DNA from: CAZOBJ01 sp964577825
GTDB lineage: Bacteria; Planctomycetota; SZUA-567; JAFGNG01
Direction of reading: 5' to 3'
NCBI GenBank assembly: GCA_964577825.1
Contig: CAZOBJ010000054.1
Location: 1-20,699 of the forward strand
DNA: 20,699 nt
The notes below the pieces were generated by a model that saw only the letters and a program-made list of their open reading frames with translations, had not been told where the DNA came from and made no database searches. The position numbers were made by a program, and so were the translations under genes. Positions 7,882 through 15,762 of this stretch are shown in pieces. Numbering within the stretch: position 1 is the stretch's first letter; each line of letters begins with the position of its first letter.

Positions 7882-7944
7882 CGCCACGCCCAAGGTCGTG
7901 CGACGCCGTTGGTACGCAGAGGCGTTGCGCGGGCCGCACAAGAC

Positions 7945-8015
<71 letters not shown>

Positions 8016-8021
<6 letters not shown>

Positions 8022-10892
8022 AGCTTTCCCAAGGCCCGGCCCTGCAAGGGGCCGGGCTTCCTCTTGGTGTTCGGATTGGCGATCCCGTCCCTCTGGCAGT
8101 CCCAAACTCAGGGTGTGCACTTGGCCAGCCGGCAGGCCGCGGAGAGTCTGCAGCTCGCCGCCTGGCAACGTCACGCGGACATCCACGTGATCAACCTGCC
8201 CCAGGCCGAAATGGAGCATGCACGATCGCTTGGAGCGATAACAGAAGTCGGTGCGGACCTCGTCGCTGCCCAGGATGGTCTGCGTGCCGGCCTTGTAGAT
8301 CACCACGCGAGCCCCGATGGCGGGTGTAGCATGTAGGCCACGGACCACGTTCAGACGCACCCAATGGTTCTCGTTGACCACCTGGTTCATGTAGATCCGA
8401 GTGTTGTCCTGGCCGTCGTAGCCGCCGACGGTGCCGTCATGGATGATCACATCCAAACGGCCGTCGCCGTCGAGGTCGCCGTAGTCCAGGTCGCGCCCGC
8501 CGGCCTCGCCGCCGATGGCGTGCTCCGCGGCCGGCACCTCAACGAATGTGCCCTTGCCCGTGCTGCGGAAGAGGTGCGGATACGGCCAGCGGGTCCTGTC
8601 CTTGTCGCGGCGGTTGATCAGGCACAGGTCCACCCAGCCGTCGTTGTCATAGTCCAGCGCCGCGCCGGAGGCGAAGCTGATCTGCCACCGCTGCGCCTGA
8701 GGCAGTTCGTTATACCGACCGAAGCCGCTCTCGCGGGTGCGGTCGACGAAGCGGATCTCGCCCGGCTTCGAGGCGTTCTCGTAGAGCGCCACGCATCGCG
8801 TATCCTCCGGCTCGCCTCCGTGCCGTCGCGTAACCGCCCCGACGAACAGGTCCGGGTCGCCGTCGCCGTCGTAGTCTAACGGCACCACGGAATAGCAGTT
8901 CCAGTGTTTGCGGGTATTGCCGTGGGCATACTCGCCGATGGCCTGACGGGCGACCTCAGTGAAGTGGATATGGCCCGGCGTGGACCGATTGTGCAGTACG
9001 AACAGCCCGCGATCCTGGTGTTCGACCCACTGCTGGCCGAACCCACCGCGGCCGCCCTCCTGGTAGCCCAGGTCGGCATAGGCGGCCGTGGCGATATCCG
9101 GCTTGCCGTCGCCGTCGAAGTCGCGAACGACTGCGCCCTTGAACATCTTGTTGGCCCATTCCTCTTGGCCGCGGTCGGGGTGCGTGGCCGTGGCGTACCA
9201 GAAGCCCGGCATATCGGGCTCCAAGACCTGTCGGATGATGTCCGGTCCGAAAGTGCCGTCGGCCTTACCGGGGTGCAGTTCGCAGCCAGCGTGATTCGTG
9301 CCGAAGGCCGAGACGCTATGATAGGAGTCGATATGACCGTCACCATCGAAGTCGGCGAACAGGACGTTCCGCGTGCAGCCGACGGTCTCGTTGCCGAGAT
9401 CGCGGCGGATGAAAGCGCCGTGGCCGTTGTTGATCCAGCAGTCCGCCTGTCGCCGTTGCTGCTGAGCGACGAACGCGTCGAGACGGCCGTCGGCATTGAA
9501 GTCGTGCGCGCCCCAGCCGTTGGCGTTGTCTGCAAAAAGGGTCGCCGCATGATCAAACGCACCTTCGCCGCGATTGCGCACGAGGTGGACTTGTCGCTTG
9601 CACGCGATCAGGATGTCCGGGTGGCCGTTTTCGAAGACGTCGATCAGCGCGGATGCCTGCGCAAGCGACCCCTGGTGGATGTACGCCAGCCGGAAGAGGC
9701 TTTCAGCGTTCGCAGCGCCTTTGGGCAGTTCGCCGTCCATGGCCCCGGGCCGTTGCGCCGCTTCACGTTGCTTGCGCCGCCACGCGCGGACTTCATCGAG
9801 CGTAATGCTGCCGTCTCTGTCGGAATCGCCCTCATCGAACCGCACCAGCCCGCCGGCCTGTCCGACCGTCAACACACCGTAGCCGTTGCGGTCCAACTGG
9901 TCAAACCGATCCTTGAGCGTACTTGCTCCCTGGCGAGCGTCCTGACCGCGAGCCGCGCCACGCCGCGGCTCGTCCTGTAACACGTCGTGCAGGAAGGCCA
10001 TGACCTTGGTGCACACCGGATCATCGATGGCGCCGAAGTTGCGCGCGATCTGCATGTGCGTCTTTTCGGGCGCGCGGATGAGCTGTGCGCGCACACCCGC
10101 CTCGGACAGCTTTTCCACAAACGCCTCGGCGTGGCGCCCGCGGCGCGGGTTGGGCCACAGTCTCATGCCGCCGCTGTACGCCACGGCAAACGGCGGGATG
10201 CCCCTGCCCCGGGCCACGTGCGCGGCGGGCGACATCTGCGCCCAGGTCTGGGGATCGTCGCCGAACGCCGATCGATACACGGCGGGCAGCGTGCCGCTGT
10301 CCGGCCGCGCCAGCGCCGCGATGTCAAAGACCTGCGTGTCGAGCACCACCACGCCCCGCACCGCGTCGAGCGACAGGTCGCGATCTTCCAGGTAGCGCCC
10401 GTCCGTTCCGACCAGGGCCACGAGGTGCGCGCCCGCGGAGTGCCCCATGAGGAAGATCCGATCCGGGTCCCCGCCAAGCTCGGCCGCGTTCCCGCGCGTC
10501 CAGGCCACGGCGCGGGCCACGTCCCCTGCCTGCGTCTGCACGCCCGCCTCCGGCAGCAGGCGGTAGTTCATGGACAGGAACACGAACCCCTCGCGCACAA
10601 AGGCCGCTGCAATGGCCGCGCACCTGGACTTGTCTCCGCGCCGCCATCCGCCGCCGTGCACATGGATCATGATTGGCCGGTCGACCGCGTCCCGGGGCGC
10701 GTACAGGTCCAGGCTGAGCAGTCCCGGATCCACGCCCTCGACCGCGGCATAGGGGATGTCGAGGCCCTTGTCCATGGGCGGCGGAGGCGGGAACTCGACC
10801 TCATCTTGAGCGCCGGCAGCGCGCCCCCCGAGCGCCGCACATAGCACGGCCGTCGACAGGGCGGCGAGCGCACGCCTGGCACGGTTGGTCAT
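8016..10892 (-). CDS. Exported esterase-EF-hand-FG-GAP-ASPIC/UnbV multidomain protein
   Basis: The 958-residue protein starts with a signal peptide (1-28, cleavage near AGA-QD). Residues about 40-305 are an alpha/beta hydrolase of the BD-FAE/acetyl-esterase kind: HGGGWRRGDK (79-88) gives the oxyanion hole, GHSAG (150-154) the nucleophile Ser152, and His279 the likely catalytic His. No clear Asp sits in the usual place. Residues 334-345 (degenerate) and 356-367 (canonical DxDxDG...E) are EF-hand loops. Residues about 410-830 carry six FG-GAP/VCBS calcium loops (DFNADGRLD, DFDGDGHID, DFDGDGKPD, DYDGDGDPD, DYDNDGWVD, DLDGDGRLD). Residues about 845-930 are ASPIC/UnbV, as in CRTAC1. The start has GAGGAAAG upstream. 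The last ~14 residues run through the tRNA terminator and the TAG stop lies inside the antisense tRNA. Probably a secreted, Ca2+-stabilised polysaccharide-acting or surface protein. Confidence 0.88.
8032..8059 (+). terminator. Likely intrinsic terminator of the initiator tRNA gene
   Basis: GCCCGGCCC (8034-8042), loop TGCAAG, GGGCCGGGC (8049-8057), extended by one wobble and one A-T pair, followed by TTCCTCTT. The stem is very strong but the T-tract is interrupted. It starts 11 nt after the tRNA end. On the other strand the same bases encode part of the C-terminal tail of the FG-GAP protein. Confidence 0.65.
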
Positions 10893-11062
10893 GTGCTTTC
10901 CTCACGCGTCAAAGGCCGCTTGCATCTCCGGGCCGGCGCACCTGTGTAACGCGGCTGCGGACCGGCGTATTGCGTGCGGCCCGGCCTGGAGGCTTCTGCG
11001 CCCCTGAACGGTCGCGCCTCACTACGGCTCGACACCCTCGCTCTTCGTCCCATCCGCGAGCC

Positions 11063-11091
11063 TTGACACGACACCGGCGCAGTGGCAAACT
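11063..11091 (+). promoter_or_regulatory. Possible promoter for the membrane-propeller gene
   Basis: Perfect TTGACA (11063-11068), 17-bp spacer, CAAACT (11086-11091, 3/6). The leader would be about 85 nt. It lies in the 292-bp divergent gap 10893-11184; I found no convincing promoter in that gap for the minus-strand gene. Confidence 0.4.
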
Positions 11092-11184
11092 ACATGCGGG
11101 CGGTGTTCAGATGGTCATCGGCCCCGGTCGCGCTGTGCGCGCTTCGGCTCCGCGGCCCTCGCCCGAGACCGGAGGCGTGCACGC

Positions 11185-13284
11185 ATGCCCACCGCAGACT
11201 CCGACCATGTATCCGAGCGACGCTTCTCCTATCCCACCAGGCCCTGGGGCCTGCCTCTCTTCTGCGACCTCTTGTTTGTAGGGCTGTTCTTGGCGCTCTA
11301 TTGCGGGACCGCCCCAGGCCACTCGCCCTGGTACGCGGCTGCAGCATACCTCTTCTGCGTAGGCATTCTTCGCTGGGTTGGGCCGGTCCTCCCGTGGAAC
11401 ATCGGCCTGCTCCTCAGCAAGAATGGAATTACGGTGAACCGATGCTTTACGCGATGGGAGGATATCGTGCGAATCGATCCCGGACCGCTCATCTTCCGCT
11501 ACGCGTTGGTACGGTTGAGAGTGAAGCGACGGAAGAAGAAGTTCTGGATCATCGAGTGGCCCCTCGGACGCCCCTTCCTCAAGCTTCCGCCCTATCCCAT
11601 CGTTTTCAAGGAGGTGATCCCGGCGATCCAGGTAATGCGCCCAGAGATCGAAGTCTCGCCTGGTATTGAGCGGATGCTGAGGTATCCTGACAACGCGGGC
11701 GGAGCAAAGGCTTGCCTCGCGGTGCCGTCGCTCGTGCTGCTTGGTGGCGCACTGACCGTTCCATTCTGGACCTTTCCACAAAGCGCGTCGTACTATGCTC
11801 CCATTCTTCCGATAGTTCCGCTCTTGGTCATGATGCTAGGCATCGTCAGCGTGCCAGCGCCGACCACCGCGCGCGATAGGTTCGTGCAGTTTTCCCTCTA
11901 CTGTCCGCTGCTCGTGGGATGGGGCCTTCAACTCGACTTTTTCTCCACTGCCGAACGCTATGCCGTGGAGACAGTTATAGGCACAGCCGTCGCAGCCTGC
12001 GCGATCTCCGTCGCCCTATTTCTTACCACCAACAGACTTTCCAGGCCCAGGCAGTTCGCCATTGCCGCGCTGCTGGCAGGCACGGCATTCGGAATCTATC
12101 ACCACCGCAAGGCGGGCACGTGGCCGGCCGTTGACGTCCCTCCTGCGCTGTGCGAAGACCCGTTGCCCACTCTGGTTTGGGGGCGGGACGGAACCTATCT
12201 GGCCTCCCTTTGGGCTGAGAAGAATACCTGCCTGCTGCACCTGCCCGACATGACCAGGGTGCCGCTGCCGCGCACACAAGGGCACGCCACGGTCGTTTGG
12301 CTGAACGAAGGCATGCTCATACGGCAGGTCCGGCCCGAACAGGGCCCAATGCGGCTTCTGGCATATCGCTTCTCCACGGGCCGAGAGACGCAAATCCCCA
12401 CGGCCGATGAATTCGGCGTGAGCTTCCTGCGGCCCGTGTCCCCGGATGGGCGATTGCTGGCCTGGGTGGACAAGGAGGACAAAGGGGACGAGGAGGCCCA
12501 CGAAGAGAGGGCACAGACACTGAACATCTGGAACCTAGAGACCATGAGTCGAGGCTACGATCCTCGGACGCTGCCCGAGAGGGCTCCGTGGTCCCACGGT
12601 GGCGCCAGTTGGGTCGGTGAACGAGAGCTCGTGGTCTGGGCGCAGGAGCGAACCGCCTGCACCGAAGACCCGAAGCCGCACCCCCTGCGCCTGCTGCGCA
12701 TCGACCTCGCGAACGAGCGGACCGAACGCTTCTCGTCCACGCATGCGTTTCTGTACTGGCGTCCCACCTTGGACTTCCGGTTCGCGTTTGGTGACAACGG
12801 ACGTAACCAAGAGGCCCCCTGGATCCACGTCGTAAACCTGGAGACCCACGAGGTCACCAAGCTGCCCGGCGAAGGCTTTCCCCTGGCTCCACCGTTCTCC
12901 GAGAGGGCATTCCGCGTGACCGCCCACAACGGTCGGCGCACACTCATGGAGCTGCATTTGCCCAGCGGCAAGGAACGACCTCTGCACGAAGTCCCGGAAG
13001 GGATGGGCCTCGCCGGCGTCTCTCCCGACGGGCAGCTGGCGCTTCTGCATGCTGACGGATCTCTGTTCCTGTCCTTTCTCATGATGCACATCCCCAGCGG
13101 AGCCCAGCACCGGCTGTATGGCAAAGTCGGCATGTCCTCCGGGCTCGACCCCGAATCGATCACGGCCATACCAGCCACCACGCCATTCGCGCCGGACGGA
13201 AAACGCTTCGCGCTCGCCACGTTGCCCTTGTTCGGACCCAGAACCCGCGTGTACACCGTGCCCCCGGACTGGCCGGACGAGTAG
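11185..13284 (+). CDS. Polytopic membrane protein with C-terminal cytosolic or periplasmic propeller, unknown function
   Basis: The 699-residue protein has two unlike halves. Residues about 23-41, 49-68, 175-197, 204-224, 236-252, 261-281 and 290-306 are hydrophobic, suggesting about seven membrane helices. The loop 75-165 between the second and third is soluble and very basic (RLRVKRRKKKFW at 110-121), with a PH-like strand pattern (NGITVNRCFTRWEDIVRI). Residues about 325-699 look like a TolB/WD40-like propeller: repeated strand pairs with SPDGRLLAWV, SPDGQLALLH and APDGKRFALAT. Start is set by GGAGG at 11171-11175. Codon use is somewhat less GC-biased than in its neighbours. It stands alone between two divergent or terminator-like gaps; no functional partner is evident. 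I do not recognise the family. Confidence 0.8.
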   Translation: MPTADSDHVSERRFSYPTRPWGLPLFCDLLFVGLFLALYCGTAPGHSPWYAAAAYLFCVGILRWVGPVLPWNIGLLLSKNGITVNRCFTRWEDIVRIDPGPLIFRYALVRLRVKRRKKKFWIIEWPLGRPFLKLPPYPIVFKEVIPAIQVMRPEIEVSPGIERMLRYPDNAGGAKACLAVPSLVLLGGALTVPFWTFPQSASYYAPILPIVPLLVMMLGIVSVPAPTTARDRFVQFSLYCPLLVGWGLQLDFFSTAERYAVETVIGTAVAACAISVALFLTTNRLSRPRQFAIAALLAGTAFGIYHHRKAGTWPAVDVPPALCEDPLPTLVWGRDGTYLASLWAEKNTCLLHLPDMTRVPLPRTQGHATVVWLNEGMLIRQVRPEQGPMRLLAYRFSTGRETQIPTADEFGVSFLRPVSPDGRLLAWVDKEDKGDEEAHEERAQTLNIWNLETMSRGYDPRTLPERAPWSHGGASWVGERELVVWAQERTACTEDPKPHPLRLLRIDLANERTERFSSTHAFLYWRPTLDFRFAFGDNGRNQEAPWIHVVNLETHEVTKLPGEGFPLAPPFSERAFRVTAHNGRRTLMELHLPSGKERPLHEVPEGMGLAGVSPDGQLALLHADGSLFLSFLMMHIPSGAQHRLYGKVGMSSGLDPESITAIPATTPFAPDGKRFALATLPLFGPRTRVYTVPPDWPDE

Positions 13285-13327
13285 GTCCGCGCCTTCATCG
13301 GCACGCGCCTCACGGCCGGCGCGGCGA

Positions 13328-13344
13328 CCTCCGGGTGCCGGAGG
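13328..13344. repeat. 17-bp dyad between the propeller gene and the sulfur operon
   Basis: CCTCCGG (13328-13334), GTG, CCGGAGG (13338-13344), a perfect 7-bp inverted repeat. It could be a terminator for the preceding gene (no good T-tract follows) or an upstream activator site for the sigma-54-type promoter, 69 bp away. Confidence 0.5.
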
Positions 13345-13412
13345 ACCGGTCTTCCCGACGTCGCCCAGTGCCGCCGCAAGGCCGCAGGGGCCTGTGCGCG
13401 CAACCTGGGCTC

Positions 13413-13428
13413 TGGCATGGTGCTTGCT
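13413..13428 (+). promoter_or_regulatory. Sigma-54 (RpoN) type -24/-12 promoter for the sulfur operon
   Basis: TGGCATG (13413-13419), four bases, TTGCT (13424-13428), followed by AAA. This fits TGGCAyrN4TTGCW completely, with the invariant GG and GC 10 bp apart. Transcription would start near 13439, leaving a 75-nt leader to ATG 13514. It is the only good sigma-54 match I found in the gaps of this window. Confidence 0.65.
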
Positions 13429-13456
13429 AAAGTTGCTTCGCGTTCGTAGACGGAAC

Positions 13457-13494
13457 GGCCCGCCCGAGGCGCGGGCCTGAGCACGACGACGTGC
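13457..13494 (+). other. Two tandem hairpins in the leader of the rhodanese gene
   Basis: First hairpin: GGCCCGC (13457-13463), 7-nt loop, GCGGGCC (13471-13477). Second: GCACG (13481-13485), ACGA, CGTGC (13490-13494). Both stems are perfect. The Shine-Dalgarno GGAGGGG (13499-13505) begins 5 nt after the second. They could stabilise the mRNA or modulate translation; no T-tract follows, so they do not look like terminators. Confidence 0.5.
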
Positions 13495-13513
13495 AGACGG
13501 AGGGGACGAACCC

Positions 13514-14635
13514 ATGAACGGAAGACTTGTTCGCCACCTGGTGATCGCGTTCTTCATCCTGGGGACCGCGTGGTGGAGCCTGAGCGCGGCCCAGCGGGCC
13601 GAGGCCCGCGGCCCAGACCAGGGGCCCGCGCAAGGGCCAGCCTACGGGAACCCGCAGTTCGCGGCCACTGCGGTGTGGCTCGAAGAACACATGGACGACG
13701 TGATCGTCGTGGACGTGCGCACGGACGAGTACTTCGACGGCACGGTCATTCCGGGCGCGATCCGCATGCCGTGGTCTCTGTTTCGCATGGACGACAAGGA
13801 GCGCAACCTGGCGTCCACGTTTGTGGGCGTGGGCCGAGCCGAGGCGCTCCTGGGCGAGCACGGCATCTCGCGCCAGTCGCGGGTGGTCCTGTACGACTCG
13901 GTCAAGCGCGACGGCGGGGCCACGGCCTCGTATGTGTTCTGGGTGCTCGACGTGCTCGGCCACCCGGACAAGCGCGTGCTCGACGGCGGCATCGACGCGT
14001 GGAAGGCGGCGGACGGCGCCCTGGCCAAAGAACCGGCGACCCTGCCGCCCGTAGAGTATGCGGCGCCCGCGGACGAGCTGCGCCGCGACCTGTTGATCCA
14101 CGGCGAGTTCGTGGAGGCCCGGCTCGACGACCCCCACTACCAGATCCTGGACGTCCGCTCGGCCGCGGAGTATCGCGGCGAAAAGGGCACCCGGGGCATG
14201 CAGGGCGAGCCGCTCAAACTCGGGCACATCCCCACCGCGGGGAACATCGAGTACACCCAGGCCTGGCAGGACGAGGACACGAAGCTCCTCAAGTCCCAGG
14301 CGCAGCTCGAGGAGCTGTACGCCGGGCTCGACCCGTCGAAGACGATCATCGTGTACTGCAACTCGGGCCGTCGCAGCTCGTTCAGCTACTACGTTCTGCG
14401 CCTCATGGGGCTTCCGCGGGTCATCACCTACGAACCCTCGTGGAAGGAATGGGGCCAGCCGGGCAAGTTCTTCCCGGTAGAGACTCGCGAAAATCCGCTC
14501 CCGTCCGGCCCGGCCCTGCAACTCGACGGCGACCAGGCCGCACGAGAACCGGCGCGCCCCATGCCGACGCCGCGCCCAGCCCCCAGGGCACCGAGCGAAG
14601 AGCCCGCGGGCGGCTACGTCTCTTGCGGAGGATAG
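13514..14635 (+). CDS. Exported tandem-rhodanese sulfurtransferase with C-terminal Cys-Gly-Gly arm
   Basis: Rhodaneses move sulfane sulfur from thiosulfate or 3-mercaptopyruvate to an acceptor via a cysteine persulfide. Residues 1-31 are a signal peptide or uncleaved anchor (hydrophobic 8-26). The N-terminal rhodanese domain is about 48-175 and lacks the active-site Cys (YDSVKRDGGA). The C-terminal domain is about 190-325, with active-site loop CNSGRR starting at Cys282. The two-domain layout with only the second catalytic is the classical form. A Pro/Ala-rich linker (about 341-364) then leads to GGYVSCGG, ending at residue 373. Cys371-Gly-Gly resembles the GGCGG swinging arm of the sulfur carrier SoxY. 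The GGA GGA codons of that tail also serve as the Shine-Dalgarno of the next gene. Start has GGAGGGG at 13499. First gene of the sulfur operon. Confidence 0.88.
   Translation: MNGRLVRHLVIAFFILGTAWWSLSAAQRAEARGPDQGPAQGPAYGNPQFAATAVWLEEHMDDVIVVDVRTDEYFDGTVIPGAIRMPWSLFRMDDKERNLASTFVGVGRAEALLGEHGISRQSRVVLYDSVKRDGGATASYVFWVLDVLGHPDKRVLDGGIDAWKAADGALAKEPATLPPVEYAAPADELRRDLLIHGEFVEARLDDPHYQILDVRSAAEYRGEKGTRGMQGEPLKLGHIPTAGNIEYTQAWQDEDTKLLKSQAQLEELYAGLDPSKTIIVYCNSGRRSSFSYYVLRLMGLPRVITYEPSWKEWGQPGKFFPVETRENPLPSGPALQLDGDQAAREPARPMPTPRPAPRAPSEEPAGGYVSCGG
14627..14632 (+). promoter_or_regulatory. Ribosome binding site of the first YeeE-like gene, inside the rhodanese 3' end
   Basis: GGAGGA encodes the last two glycines of the rhodanese and lies 6 nt before ATG 14639. 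This suggests coupled translation. Confidence 0.75.
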
Positions 14636-14638
14636 GGC

Positions 14639-15223
14639 ATGCCAGAAACGGACGAGACCGCACACCCTAGCGAGGCCGAGAAGCGCCAACAGAGTGCCCG
14701 CCCCCGGGAGGGCGCGCCCTACTGGCCATGGTTCCCGTCGGCCCTGGCGCTTGCGGGCATTATCCTGTTCGTCTTCGTCACGCACGGGCCCCCGGCTTCG
14801 TCCAGCGGGTTCGTGAGCACGATGAACGGGCTTATCGGCGTGGTCGCCCCGGACTACGTTGCAGACAAGGCCCACTACACCATCATCCCCGGCGTGGGCT
14901 CCTGGCTCATGGCGTTCGTGGTGGGCATGGCCGCGGGCGGATTCCTCGCCGGGCGCATCTCTCGCAGCCGCCCCTATGACGTTCCGCCCATCTGGACCCG
15001 GCGCATCGGCGCGAGCCGGACGAAGCGATATCTGGCCACCTTTGTGGGCGGGTTTCTCATCCTGTTCTCTGCGCGCCTCGCGGGCGGGTGCACATTGGGG
15101 CTGTTCATGTCCGGGTCCATCCAGCTCGCGGTCAGCGGGCTGTACTTCGGCGTGATCATCTTCGCGGTGGCTATGCTCACCGCGCGCATCGTGTATGCGA
15201 ACGCCAGAGGAGGCTCATCATGA
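14639..15223 (+). CDS. YeeE/YedE-family sulfur-transport membrane protein, half-size (first)
   Basis: The 194-residue inner-membrane protein has hydrophobic segments at about 33-49, 83-104, 133-148 and 163-185 after a charged, hydrophilic N-terminus of about 28 residues. The family signature is ARLAGGCTLGLFMSG (145-159), with the conserved Cys151. YeeE/TsuA proteins import thiosulfate, with conserved cysteines along the pathway handing it on. Full-length TsuA has about twice this length and contains two such halves; here they are two genes. It starts 3 bp after the rhodanese stop and overlaps the next gene by 4 bp (ATGA). Confidence 0.9.
   Translation: MPETDETAHPSEAEKRQQSARPREGAPYWPWFPSALALAGIILFVFVTHGPPASSSGFVSTMNGLIGVVAPDYVADKAHYTIIPGVGSWLMAFVVGMAAGGFLAGRISRSRPYDVPPIWTRRIGASRTKRYLATFVGGFLILFSARLAGGCTLGLFMSGSIQLAVSGLYFGVIIFAVAMLTARIVYANARGGSS
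15207..15213 (+). promoter_or_regulatory. Ribosome binding site of the second YeeE-like gene
   Basis: GAGGAGG, 6 nt before ATG 15220. It fixes the start over the longer open frame beginning at 15088. Confidence 0.75.
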
Positions 15224-15762
15224 CCGGCGTGGTTCTCGGCCTGATTGCGGGCATCGCCTTCGGGTACGTCATCACGCGCGTCGGCGCCACCAACCCGGAG
15301 AAGATGGCCCGCGCGCATCTGATGATGGAGCCCGCGATTCCGCAGTTCATGCTCACCGCGGTCGCTGCGGCGGCCATAGGCCTGACCGGACTCGTAGCGG
15401 TCGGCCGCGCGGACCTTTCGCCCTTGCCCACGAGTCTTGTCGCCACGGGCCTGGCCGCGGTCATCTTCGGCGTCGGCTGGGGCCTCACCGGCTACTGCCC
15501 GGGCACCACCTGGGCCGCAGTGGGCGAAGGCCGCATGGACGCGGTCTTTGCGCTCCTGGGGGGCCTTGTGGGCACCGCCGTGTTCGCCCACTTCCACGAG
15601 GCGATCATCCCCGTGCTCTATGGCCCGACCAACGTGGGCAAGATTACGCTCATGGACGCGCTCGGCGACAGCCGCATCGCGGCGACCGTGGCGCTCGTGA
15701 CGGTATTCGGCTTGGGGGTCTGGGCCATCGGCAAGCTGTGGACCCGGTCGTATGACGCCTAA
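15220..15762 (+). CDS. YeeE/YedE-family sulfur-transport membrane protein, half-size (second)
   Basis: The 180-residue protein has hydrophobic segments at about 2-18, 42-62, 72-92, 106-126 and 153-172. The second-half signature GWGLTGYCPGTTWAAVGEG (86-104) contains the conserved Cys93. With the previous gene it would form the pseudo-two-fold channel found in one chain in TsuA. The start overlaps the previous stop as ATGA, and its own 3' end overlaps the following gene by 11 bp, so translation of all three is probably coupled. Ends in TAA. Confidence 0.9.
   Translation: MTGVVLGLIAGIAFGYVITRVGATNPEKMARAHLMMEPAIPQFMLTAVAAAAIGLTGLVAVGRADLSPLPTSLVATGLAAVIFGVGWGLTGYCPGTTWAAVGEGRMDAVFALLGGLVGTAVFAHFHEAIIPVLYGPTNVGKITLMDALGDSRIAATVALVTVFGLGVWAIGKLWTRSYDA

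Noticed and set aside
8904..9980. 358-residue plus-strand frame over the FG-GAP region
   Set aside because: Shadow of the well-supported minus-strand gene; the repeat regularity comes from DxDGDG codons.
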